From positions 1,240,001 through 1,304,000 of the forward strand of contig JAGTXO010000001.1 of NCBI GenBank assembly GCA_019448385.1: a stretch of 64,000 nt of DNA, in the 5' to 3' direction. Shown here in pieces: positions 9,901 to 19,516 of this stretch. The position numbers and the translations under genes are program-made. The notes beneath the pieces are model-generated. The model searched no databases. It was not told the origin of the DNA and worked only from the letters and a program-made list of their open reading frames with translations. The DNA is from Diacronema lutheri (Eukaryota; Haptophyta; Pavlovophyceae; Pavlovales; Pavlovaceae). Position 1 is the first letter of the stretch; each line of letters opens with the position of its first letter.

Positions 9901-11506
9901 CCGTCACGGCAGCAGGCCTCGTGGCCCGGACGACGGCGAGGACGGCTTGGCAGGCAACGGCGACAATGGCGGCCGCGGCGGACGCCTGGCAGATGGAGTC
10001 AGCCGCAGCCGGGCAAGCGATGATGATGGTTGGCGCGGCTCGTCTCGTGCCAAAGGCGCCCCTCGGAGTGTCGGCCCTGCACGCAGCCGTGCGTTTGGCG
10101 ACGACGATGCCCACAGCAGTGAGCCAGATGGCAAACGAGACGCGGCCGACGGGGGCGATGGAGGAGACGAAGGCGCCAGCAACGAGGGCGAGGCGGGGGG
10201 CAGCTGGATGCATTCGCAGCTGCCGAGCGTTTCAAGCGCGGGCGTTCGCAAACCTGCTCGTCGACCTTTCGACGCGACGGGCGCGAGCACGGGTGCGTGG
10301 GAGCCGCGCTCGAAGTCGGCCAGCGGCGCCCCACGCGGCATGCAGCCTGGCTTGTTTGACGAGGCTGGCAGGTCAGGCGCGCGGCCTGATCTGGCGCCTT
10401 CCGCGTGGGCGGACGGCGCAGCTCGGCAGCAGCAGTCGGCAGGCGTCTTCAATGCGCCCAGCGAGAGCTTGGCAGTACCGGCGCCGGCGCCAGCATCGCC
10501 AACCGCGCCGAGGAAGGGCGCCATCGACGGAGGCAACGTCGGCGTGCTGGCAAGCCTGTGGCATCTTGAGGAGGAGGGTGAGCGCTCGATTGTGGAGATG
10601 CTTGGCGCCTTACCCGAAGGCGTGAGCGCGCGGATGGCACTCTGGCTTTTCCTTGGGACGATCGTGCTGGCGCTCTGCCTGTGCGGCTGCTGCTGCTGCC
10701 TCGCGCTCAAGCTGGCGAGCGGCGGCTTCAGCGGCGGTGGCAACCTCGGGCCTGGCGGGATGGAGGACTCGGACGACGAGGACGCACGGCTTAAGCCAGG
10801 CGCTGACGGCGGCTCAGACGGTGCGTGGGCGCAGTGGGACGCGGCCGAGCGCGGGCAGGGCGGCACTGCTGGCTGTGCGATCTGCAGCGCGGCATCGGGA
10901 TCGTCCTCGTGCGGCGAGCAGCGCGGCTGGGCTGCCGACGGCCACCATGCCGGCGCCTCGCCGTTCGCGTCGTCTCGCGCGGACTGCGGCGCGCAACCCT
11001 TTGACGCGTTTGCCGCACGTCCTCCGCGCGCGATGGCATCGTCGCGCGCAGTCGTGGTTGAGGCGGACCTTCTCGGCATCAGCACGCAGCTGTCGCCACC
11101 ACAGCCCGCGTCGCAGGTCGTCGCGCCGTCGCGCAAGGCCGCGGCTGCTACGCGGAGTACCCTCCCTGCAGCCAAGCTGGGCGCGCCCACCATCGGCCCC
11201 CTGCCAGCCCTCCCCTCCCCTTGCAATGCGACCGCCAATTCGCCCGCAGCTGCCACCATCGGCCCCCTGCCAGCCCTGCCCTCCCCTTTCGGTGCCACCG
11301 CCAATTCGCCCGCAGCTGCCGGCGCGACCGCTGCGGTTGGCGTGTGCTCTGCGGCTGCGAGTGCCCTCGCCTTCAGCCTTGACATGCCAGGTGCGGTGCC
11401 CTTTGACGACGACAAGGACGACCCGGAGGCTGAACTTTGGGGCCTGTCTGCCGGCAGAGAGGATGACGATGACGACTGGGCCGCTTTCGACGAGCATGGG
11501 AAGTGA
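6995..11506 (+). CDS. Secreted/type I membrane proline-rich repeat protein (1,503 aa)
   Basis: One uninterrupted exon. Residues 1-22 form a signal peptide (MPRYGASRALFALLAASVV). Residues about 183-820 are some 44 copies of a 14-residue unit PEPAPTPSPLPAAS, interrupted once by a second copy of the opening LPVREPAPTP block. The middle part (about 830-1200) is Gly/Asp/Ser/Arg-rich and disordered. A single strong transmembrane segment (about 1211-1241) contains a cysteine cluster LCLCGCCCCLALKLA, a likely palmitoylation site. The cytoplasmic tail is acidic at its end. This is the organisation of an extensin-like, pherophorin-like or mucin-like cell-surface glycoprotein, where Pro-rich repeats would be hydroxylated and O-glycosylated. 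Because 42 bp is a multiple of three and the unit lacks stops, all six frames stay open across the repeats, but only this frame has a signal peptide and membrane span. Confidence 0.75.
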   Translation: MPRYGASRALFALLAASVVCDAQPPAAGDALHTAAAQPIPPAQSAAQSWANVQAALSSLSPEQISQMIALLAKGAAQGTVPAVPPASSGTLEAVHGDMAAHPATLPATTPGSAGAHVPGTKPTTLGIAQRDASALAMGIAVNPSAQPAAAQSPTAEITTAQLAAGRAVSLKPIRAPTSTPLPVREPAPTPSPLPAASPEPAPTPSPLPAASPEPAPTPSPLPAASPEPAPTPSPLPAASPEPAPTPSPLPAAFPEPAPTPSPLPAASPEPAPTPSPLPAASPEPAPTPSPLPAASPEPAPTPAPLPAASPKPAPTPSPLPAASPEPAPTPSPLPAASPEPAPTPAPLPAASPKPAPTPSPLPAASPEPAPTPSPLPAASPEPAPTPSPLPAASPEPAPTPSPLPAASPEPAPTPAPLPAASPKPAPTPSPLPAASPEPAPTPSPLPAASPEPAPTPSPLPAASPEPAPTPSPLPAASPKPAPTPSPLPAASPEPAPTPSPLPAASPEPAPTPPPLPAASPEPAPTPSPLPAASPEPAPTPSPLPAASPEPAPAPSPLSAASPEPAPTPSPLPAASPEPAPTPSPLPAASPGPAPTPTPTLTPLPVREPAPTPSPLPAASPERAPTPSPLPAASPEPAPTPSPLPAASPEPAPTPSPLPAASPEPAPTPSPLPAASPEPAPTPPPLPAASPEPAPAPSPLPAASPEPAPTPSHLPAASPEPASTPSPLPAASPEPAPTPPPLPAASPEPAPTPSPLPAASPEPAPTPPPLPAASPEPAPTPSPLPAASPERAPTPSPLPAASPEPAPTPSPLPAASPEPAPTPTPPDLWEDEKRIDAADDAPARSGGAAKLAPRTAWQKGGAAKTQKPRTWEVEADASDEDNVPTAPLYPRREGGAKRGGQAKRSDADTAAGADGSARPTFLEHLASRDADGGDGLVLGDGNGGDGGGRSSSATFGGREPARTGRRGSSHRHGSRPRGPDDGEDGLAGNGDNGGRGGRLADGVSRSRASDDDGWRGSSRAKGAPRSVGPARSRAFGDDDAHSSEPDGKRDAADGGDGGDEGASNEGEAGGSWMHSQLPSVSSAGVRKPARRPFDATGASTGAWEPRSKSASGAPRGMQPGLFDEAGRSGARPDLAPSAWADGAARQQQSAGVFNAPSESLAVPAPAPASPTAPRKGAIDGGNVGVLASLWHLEEEGERSIVEMLGALPEGVSARMALWLFLGTIVLALCLCGCCCCLALKLASGGFSGGGNLGPGGMEDSDDEDARLKPGADGGSDGAWAQWDAAERGQGGTAGCAICSAASGSSSCGEQRGWAADGHHAGASPFASSRADCGAQPFDAFAARPPRAMASSRAVVVEADLLGISTQLSPPQPASQVVAPSRKAAAATRSTLPAAKLGAPTIGPLPALPSPCNATANSPAAATIGPLPALPSPFGATANSPAAAGATAAVGVCSAAASALAFSLDMPGAVPFDDDKDDPEAELWGLSAGREDDDDDWAAFDEHGK
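7545..9455 (+). repeat. 42-bp coding minisatellite, about 44 copies
   Basis: The unit encodes a 14-residue Pro-rich segment. Copies differ by single substitutions (Ser/Ala/Pro at the variable position, Glu/Lys/Arg/Gly before Pro, Phe for Ser, His for Pro). Identical variant combinations recur in blocks, for example the Ala-variant followed by the Lys-variant three times. This indicates expansion by multi-unit duplication. The block is split near 8785-8815 by a shorter spacer that repeats the entry sequence at 7525-7545. Confidence 0.9.
11189..11320 (+). repeat. 66-bp tandem duplication in the tail of the surface protein
   Basis: Two adjacent 66-bp copies (11189..11254 and 11255..11320) differ at only a few positions. 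Each encodes 22 residues beginning TIGPLPALPSP in the cytoplasmic tail, and the frame is kept. Confidence 0.8.
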
Positions 11507-11708
11507 ACATATTCATACTCACAATAGCACTTCAATGGGAAAGTCAGGCAAGGAGCCAACATCGAGGAAAGAGTAGTCGCGTGAAAGCACGAATGCAGTG
11601 TCAGGCACAGCTGCAACGTGCGAGCACGAGCTTCGACGAGCACGCCAAGACGTGGAAGGGAATTGTAGGTTCGTGAAATGCGCAACGTGCCAAGCACGCG
11701 TCGGGCGG

Positions 11709-12953
11709 TCAAGGACGCTGCCGGCCGGCGCCGCCGATGCTCGGCTTCGAGACGGGCTGGACGATGCCGCGCGCAAGAAGCCTGCCGTCGATTTGGTCGG
11801 CGAGAAGCTGCGCAATAAGCTGCTCGGCCGTGTCAAGCGGCCCCAAGTCATGCGCTTCGAGGTGGATGTTCCGCACGAGGTCGCCAGGGCGTGCAGCGGG
11901 GCCCGTGGCGGGCGTGGCCACCTTCTCGACGGACGCAGAGACGCCAGCCATTCGCTCGATCTGCGCGATCGTCGTGCCTTGCTTCCCAATCACGGTGCCC
12001 ACGCGGCCGTTCGGGATTTGCACGGTCCGCTTCAGGATGGAGGCCCCGCCCGCGCGAGGTGGCGCGGTGTGCATCCCACCAAGCCCTGCAAGGCCGTTCA
12101 TCGCGAAACCTCCATGCTGCGCGCCGTGCGGCTCGAACGGTCCCATCGACGAGGACATGAAGCCGGACGCTGCGTTCGCGTTGGCCATTCCGCACCCCGC
12201 CATGAGCAGCGGCCACGCACAGCCGGGCAGGGCAGGATGTGCAAAGCCATATGCATGCAGCTGCGAATGGGCGGCGTTACCGTTGCGCGCTGGCTGCAGC
12301 AAACGCGGCCTCGGGCTGCGGCTGCGGCTGCGGCTGCGGCTGCGGCTGCGCCCGCGTCCGCGGCTGAGGCTGCCGTTGCGACTGCGGCTACCCTCACGGT
12401 CGCGGCGTTTGCGAGGTGCCAGCCGGTCGTCGCGCCGGCGGTCGCGCGAGAGGCTCGACGAGCGGCTGCGGCTTGAGCCGCTCATCGAGCTTCGCGGACT
12501 GCGACTGCGCCGCCGCGCGCGCGCGCCCGGTAGCTTGCCCTCCCGGCGCTCGCCCGCGCCGAGGGTGGAGCGCAGGGCGTTCAGCTCGCGCTCCTTGCGC
12601 AGGATCTCTGCCTGCTTGCGCAGCAGCTCGAGCTCTCGGTCCTTCATCGCCACCTCGCGAGCCATCGCCTCCTCACGCTCACGCATCTGCCGCTCGAGCG
12701 CGGCGGCCGCCGGGGCCGCGCCAGCTGCGAGCGGCGCGCCCGTGACCGGCTCGGCGCGCGGAGCCGGTGCGGTGAGCGCCGGCGCGCCCGCGTCCTCGGG
12801 CGATGCGTCAGCCTCGTGCAGGTGCTCGCCCTCGCGCGCAGTCTCACGACTGATGCGCTCAGCCTGCCACACGCTCTCCGCCGTCGGCGCGCGCACCTTT
12901 CCCCCGGCGAGGTCGATCAGCGGCGGCGCACGCCACTGACCATCGGCCTCCAT
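11709..12953 (-). CDS. SR-rich KH-domain RNA-binding protein (414 aa)
   Basis: Single exon from the ATG at 12953; the frame stays open further upstream but would run into the divergent neighbour. Domains in order: an Ala/Pro-rich N-terminus; a charged coiled-coil (about residues 85-140, Met/Glu/Arg/Lys); an RS region (about 150-225) with RSRSRSRS runs encoded by a simple GGC/TGC-like repeat; a Gly/Met/Ala-rich linker; and a KH domain (about 305-385) starting RTVQIPNGRVGTVIGKQGTT, in which GKQG is the G-x-x-G RNA-contact loop. RS plus KH suggests a splicing-associated or mRNA-binding nuclear protein. The N-terminal helix could mediate dimerisation. The KH call is firm; the specific orthologue is not identified. 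Confidence 0.8.
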   Translation of the reverse strand: MEADGQWRAPPLIDLAGGKVRAPTAESVWQAERISRETAREGEHLHEADASPEDAGAPALTAPAPRAEPVTGAPLAAGAAPAAAALERQMREREEAMAREVAMKDRELELLRKQAEILRKERELNALRSTLGAGERREGKLPGARARRRSRSPRSSMSGSSRSRSSSLSRDRRRDDRLAPRKRRDREGSRSRNGSLSRGRGRSRSRSRSRSRSPRPRLLQPARNGNAAHSQLHAYGFAHPALPGCAWPLLMAGCGMANANAASGFMSSSMGPFEPHGAQHGGFAMNGLAGLGGMHTAPPRAGGASILKRTVQIPNGRVGTVIGKQGTTIAQIERMAGVSASVEKVATPATGPAARPGDLVRNIHLEAHDLGPLDTAEQLIAQLLADQIDGRLLARGIVQPVSKPSIGGAGRQRP

Positions 12954-13070
12954 CGTCAATGCAGGTCCGGCGTCCTCGTTCTCCTTCGCTCTCGAAATCG
13001 TCCGGAGAGGAGAGCCCGTCACCGGCGGCGTGGAGATGGAGCCGGAGAACGCACGCGAGGAGTGAGTGGG

Positions 13071-16000
13071 ATGGCCCCACCCACGCAGCTGCCCGAGGTG
13101 AGCTCGTTCCCCAACGGCGATTCGGGTCCGCCAACAGCCGATATGGTCCGCGGCTGGCTCGAGGATGCGCTCCGCCACCTCGCGCGCCTCGAGGTCGTCT
13201 GCAGCAAGCCGCACTCGCGGATTTGCTCGTCGTCGGCGTGCGCGCCGCTGAAGCTGCCGACGACCTTGATCGACGAAACGGTTGCGGAGGAGCTGATCGC
13301 CGACGGCGAGCTTGACGTGCTGGTTGGCGTGATCGGCACCGCCTCGAGCCTAGACGCCGCGCTCGGCGACCCTGACGGCGCGCTCGGCAAGCTGCTCGCG
13401 CACGTGCTCTGGCCGGCCGACGCGAACGCGGGCGCGCTCCGGCGGTCGTTCGCGCTGATCCCCGAGTTCGCGGAGCTGCGACACCCGCTCCGACGAATGG
13501 CCGCGATCGCCTGCTGCTGTGTCGTCGAGATCGTGCGCGCCGCTACGAACGACGCGATAGACGCGTTCAACGACGAGTGCGCATGGCCGCTCTTCTGCGA
13601 CCTGATCGCGTCGCACCTCGCGCTCGCCGTGTCGAGCAAGCTTGCGAGCTCGCCGTTCGATTCGCAGCCCGAGCCAACGGCGGCGCTCGACCTCGCCGCG
13701 ATCCTCGTCTCGATGAGCACGTGCGTCTGGCTCGCCGCGCCGCTGCCCAACCTCGCGCGCGCCGTCCCTTCGATTTGGCGCCTCGTGCACGCCGAGCCGG
13801 CGGCGCTGTCGCGGCTGGTGCGCTTCCAGACGGGGTTGCAGGAGCTGTCGGGGCTGCTCACGGCGCAGGAAGTGGACGGCGTGCTGCGCGACGAGCTCGC
13901 GGACGACGCGCCCGACGATGCGCTCCTTCCGCCGCTCTGCGAGATCCTCGTGTCGATGCGGCACAAGGCGCTCCACCCGAACTGCGCAAAGTCGCTCGCG
14001 CCGCTCTGCTCGCTCTCGTCTGCCGAGCTGCTGCTCCAGCTGCTCGGGCTGCAGCCGGGCGGCCCACCAGCGGGCGCGGGCGCGGCGGGCGCTGATGCGT
14101 GCAAGCGCCGCCGCGCGCTCCTCTCTCGCGCGCTCCTGTCCTGCGTCATGCTCGGCTCCGAGGGCACGTGCGCGTGCGCGCTTGAAGCAATCCACGCGCT
14201 TGGTGCGCAGCCGCCGAGCGCGTGCTGGCTGCTCGAGGAGAGCATCGTGTCAGCGCTCGCGCCGCTGTGCCTCGCGCAGCAGTATGGCGCCGCCGTCTCC
14301 GCGCGCACGCGCGCGCTCGCCTACCGCTGCGTCTCGCTCACCCTCTTCACGGCAACGCTCTGCGCGGCCGGCGCGCTGCAAGTCGAGCGGGCGCTGCGCG
14401 CGCGCGCGCTGCTGCGGACGGTGCTTGGCTGCTGCGCGCAGCGCGAGCTGCTGCTCCCCGCCTCGTGCCAGCTGATGCTGCTTCGGACCATCGGCGCGCT
14501 CGGCGCCACCGGTGCCGCCGAGGCGGGCGCGTCGCTCGGTGCGGAGATGGACGGCGCGCGGCGCGCGGCCGACTGCGCGCTTGCCGCCGCGCTGCGCGCG
14601 AGCGCGCGCCGCTGGGCGACGCTGCGCGTCGTCCCCGGGGCAGAGGGGCTCAGCCCGTATCCGCTAAGCGCCGATGTGAGCGCCGATGCGTCGCTTCTCC
14701 GCTCGTGGAGCGAGACGCTCGCCGGCGCGGCCGACGCATCGTTGGCGCCCGCCAACGGCGCGTCGACGGCGGTGGGCGCACCGTCAAATGGCAGCGGCGG
14801 CGGCAGCGGCGGCAGTGGCAGCGGCGGCGGCGGCGGCAGCGGCGGCGGCAGCGGCAGCGGCGGCGGCAGCGGCAGCGGCAGTGGCAGCGGCGGCGGCAGC
14901 GGCGGCGGCGGTACTGGCGCACCTGCTTTGCTGCCGGCCGAGCTGCTGGACGAGAAGGCGGCGCGCCGCGCCGCGCGCGTCGCCGTTGCGCTCGCCGACG
15001 CTGCGCTCGCAGAGCTCGGCGGCGCGGCCAGCGCGCCGGCGGTCGCCGCGTCCGCGCCCGCCACGGTCGACCCGCCGTCCGACCGGCCGAGCGGATGTTG
15101 CTTGTGGGCGGACGGCTCGTTCTGGGAGCACGGCGCGCCGCTGCTCGAGCTGCTGCGGCCGCACCCCTCCGCGCCGCCCGCCGCCGCGCTTGACGCATCC
15201 GACAGCCTCGCGGTCGCGGCCGCCGCGCTCTCGGCCGCGGCGAGCCCGCCAACGTCGGCCGTGCCCAACGGTGCGTGCACCTTCGTGACGCCCGGGGGCT
15301 CGCGACTCGAGGTGTGCGTGCTGCACGGCCTGGCGACTGGCGACGGGCTGTGGCGCGGCACCGACGGCGTCTGTTACTTTGGGCAGTACCTCGGCGGGAT
15401 GCGGCACGGCGTCGGCTCGCTGTTTGGGCCGACGAGCGCGGACGGGCGCGGTCTCGCCGCGTCTGCGGTGCCCGACAAGCCCGGCGAGCCACCGCACGCA
15501 TGGGTCGTGGGCACCTGGGTCGACGGGCTGCTCGACGGGCCGGGCTGCGAGCTGCGCATCGAAGGCGGCGAGTGGTCCCACTTTTACCGCGGCTCGTTTG
15601 CGCTCGGCCGTCGCTCAGGCGCAGGCATCGAGGTGCGCGTCGGCGCCGTGTACACCGGTCAGTGGGCAGACGACCTGCGACACGGCTATGGGACGCAACA
15701 CTGGTGCACGGTGCAGGGGCGGCCGGCGGCCGTCTCCTACCCGGGACAGCTCGCGGCCAAGGGCCCGCTGCGCTACGAGGGCGAGTGGCAGCATGGCGAA
15801 GTCCACGGCTATGGCCGACACCGGTGGGGCGCGTCGGCAGAGACGGACGGGCGCGAGCCCGTGCTCATCGAGGGCTCCTTCGTGCACAACCAGATGGAGC
15901 GCGTACGCTGCGTGTACGGCGCGCCGTACGGCGAACGCTTCCAGGTGTACGAGGCTGGGCTCGAGCGCGCGCGCGACGTGCCGTACACGCCGACGCACGC

Positions 16001-19000
16001 GCGCCTTCTTGCCGCGCGCGCGCGCGACGCGGTCACGCGGCCGCCACCCGACGTTGCCGAGCTGCTGCGCGCGGCGGACGTGGACGGAATGCCCCACTCG
16101 CTCTCGTCGCAGCTTGACGCGCTCCTCGCCGCAATGCCCGGATGCACGCAGCTCCTCGCGCACGCGGCCTCACCCGCCGCCACCGCGCTGCTTGCCGCCG
16201 CAGAGTCTGCCGCAGTCGCGCGCCAGGCGGAGCGCGCGCGCGTGGCGATCTTGCTTGGCGCCACGCTCGACGAACCGCCAAGCGGCGGCACGGCGCCGCT
16301 TGGCGGCAACGGCGGCGCGCTGCTCGCGGCGGCGGCCGCCGCCGCGCCGGCAAGCGCGAACGCGCGAGCACCTGGCGGCGCCGGCGCCGGCGCCGGCATC
16401 ACAGCGGCCGGCGGCGACGGCGGCGGTCGCGGCACGGCCGACGGCACGGCGGCGAGCGACCAAGCCGCCGTTGCGCGTGCATCGGCGGATGTGGCGCCAA
16501 CGGTCGAAGTGCTGAGCGTGAGCTCCGCGGACGGCGCGCCCGCGCCGATCCCCGGACTCATCTGCTCGGCTGTGAGCGCACCGGACGTGCCGGCCTTCCT
16601 CGTGCACTATTCGATCGCCGACGTGCTCGCGCTCTTTGCGCTGGATGACCACAGGGGCGCGGGCGCGCATGACGCAGATGCTGACGCCGCGTCGCCCGTC
16701 GCGGATGGCGCGCACGTGGCCGACGCGGCGCAGCCCGCCGCTGCGCGCGCGCCGGCGGCCGCGCGAGCGCGCCCGCCGGGCAAACTCGAGGTGACCTTTC
16801 GCTTTGCGGGCGCCGAGTGGCAGCTCAGCCTCAAGCCGCCAAACTCGGGCGCGCGAGAGTCGCTTTCGGCCTACCTCAAGCACATCGCCGCGCCCTCGGC
16901 GATGGGTGTGAGGCTGCGCGTCGCCGCGAGCGTCCGCGCGCACGGCGAGTGCGAACAGCAGGTCGCGCGCCTCTCGACCGATCACCTCTTCCACGCGGGT
17001 GAGTCGTGGGGATGGCGGCAGGTGCTGCGGCGCGAGCAGATGGTCCTGTGCGCGCTGTGCGGCGACACGGCGGCCGCGCCGTCGACGCGCGACGCGGCGG
17101 CCGCGGCGGCTGTGCGCGTGCCTGGCGCGCCGGGCGGGAACGATCGCTGTCCGGCGCATGCTCTCGTGCGCTGCTCTGGCCCGGACTGCCACCTCTGCTT
17201 CCACGTGGGCTGCATGCCCCTCGCCGAGCGCGCGCACATGAGCCCAGCGCGGAGCCTCGCGCGCGCGGGCGCGCTCGCCAGCCAGCTTGGCTCGGAGGCG
17301 GTAGCGCTCGGCGCCATGTTTGTGTGGCAGTGCTCGTCGTGCCGCCCGGCGGCGAGCGGCGCGGCAGACGGAGCGCCCAGACGACGCGACACGAACGGCG
17401 CGTGCGCCGCGGCGGCGGCGGCGAGCCCGCCCGCGCCCGCAGCCGAGCCGCCGCATGAGTCCGCGCCGGCCGCGCTCACAGCGCCCGCCGGGAACGGCAC
17501 GGCGTTGCTCGACTCACGCGCGCGGCTCGGCCTCGCGTTTCAAAAGTCGGGCGGTGCTGTGCTCTCCATCTCGGTCATTCTCATGCCGGAGGACGGAGCG
17601 GCCGGGCCGCACGTCGGCGCGCGCGCGCATGTCGGCGCGCTCTCGCCGCCGGCCGGATTTGACGACACTGACGCGGACACGCTGCTGCCTCCGGGTGCGC
17701 CTGCGCCCATCGAAATGACGGAAGCCGAGGCGATGGCGGCGGCGGCCGAGGCGATGGCATCGTCGGCGGCTTTCCTAGAGCGTCGGCGGCTCGAGCGCGC
17801 CGCGGGTGAGGACGCGGGTGCGGGTGCGGGCGCGGGCGCGGGCGCAGACGCGTCGCCGAACGCGCCACAGGAGGTCGGCGCGTCGCCGCACGTGACGACC
17901 GTGCCGTGCGCTGACGATGCATTGAGCGGCAGCGCGCACGATGGCGGCGCCGGCCTTGCGGCGCAGCCGCCGGCGCTGCCTTCGGCCGGGCGCGGCCCAG
18001 CGGATGGCTTCTTCAACTTTCGCATGGTGCATACGACGCGCTTCGGCACACTCGTCACTTCGCTCACAAAGCGGCTGCCCAGGCCGTGCGCACGCGTGCA
18101 CCTCTACCACCACGGCCGCCGGTTGCGGCCAGCGCAGTGCCCACTCGACGTGGGACTCGTCGACGGCACCGTGCTCGTCGCGGCGACGACGGCCGAGGGT
18201 GCTGCGCGCGCGCGCGCCGAGCTGCCGGCCGCTCAGCTTGCGCTCGCAGAGGCCGCGGTGGCCGCTGCGGCCGTGGCGGAGGCGGCGTTCGCGCTGCGCG
18301 CGCACGCCTCGCCGGCGGCCGACGGATGGTCGGAGCCGCCGAGCCCGCCGGTGGGCGCGCCGGCAGCGGGCGCGCCGGCGGCTGCTGAGCTGGCCGCCGA
18401 CGCGGCGGCGAGCGCGCTGCTCGCTGCCGACTTTGCCGCGGAGTGCGCGCTCGCGCCGCGCGAGCCTCCGTCGCTGCAGCTGGTCGTCGAGATCGACCCG
18501 AGCTCGTACGATTTCGCCGCCGATGCGGAGGCGGTGAGCGAGCGCGTCTTCAAGGCGGCAGCCGCGGGTCAGCCGTCGATCCTGCGGCTGCTACTCGCAA
18601 CCGGCGTCGACCCCAACTGGGCTGAGCCGCGCTCGCGCAAGACGGCGCTCCACGCGGCGTGCCTCGTGGGCGACGAGGCGAGCGTTGCCGCGCTGCTCGC
18701 GGCGCGCGCCTCGCCCGAAGTGAGCGACGCGGGCGGCAAGACGCCACTCGGCATCGCCAAGCAGCGCAAGCACGTCGTGCTCGCGGCCGCGCTCTCGCAG
18801 GAGCTGCGCACCGTGCAGGGCATCCGCAGGCTCGCCGAGTTGAGCGAGGCGAGCCGCGCTGCGCTGCGCGCGCCGCCCGCCAGTGCGAGCGCCGCGCAGA
18901 TCGCGGCTGCGCTCGGCGCGCTTGAGCTCTTCGATGCGCAGCTCAGCGCGCAGCGCGCGGCCGTTGGCGGCATCGACGACCTGGCGCTCAGCAAGTTGCA

Positions 19001-19475
19001 GGCGCGCTTCGCCGCGGCGCACGCGCGCGTGCGCGCCGCGACGCGCGTCGAGCCGCCGCCCGCACCGGCGAGCGCACAGCTCCGAGCCGTGGGCGCGCCC
19101 GCCGCCGAGCTGGCGCGCGCGCCGCAGCCCGTGCCGCCGCGCGCGCCCACGCCGCCGCCGCGCGTTGTCGCCTCGGCGGCGGTGATGCCGCCGCAATCGA
19201 CGAACAGCGGCAAGCGCTCGTCGCGCAACGCGGACAAGCGCTCCAAACGGCAGCAGCAGGCGAGCGCGGCGGCCGCCGCCGCGTCGGCGAGCGTGCCGGT
19301 GGGCGCGTCAGCGGCGGCTGTCGGCGCGCACGGCGCCGGCGGGCCGGGGCGCGACAAAGCAAGCGCGCCCACGCTGCCGAGCGCCGCGCACGTACGATCC
19401 GAACGCGAGAACTCAGCACAACCAGCTGGCGGCGCGCGCGCGCGCGACGCGCGCACGACGGCAGTCGTCGACGGC

Positions 19476-19516
<41 letters not shown>

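Noticed and set aside
12859-13134. 91-codon minus-strand frame between the KH and giant genes
   Set aside because: Overlaps both neighbours in other frames and has no recognisable feature.
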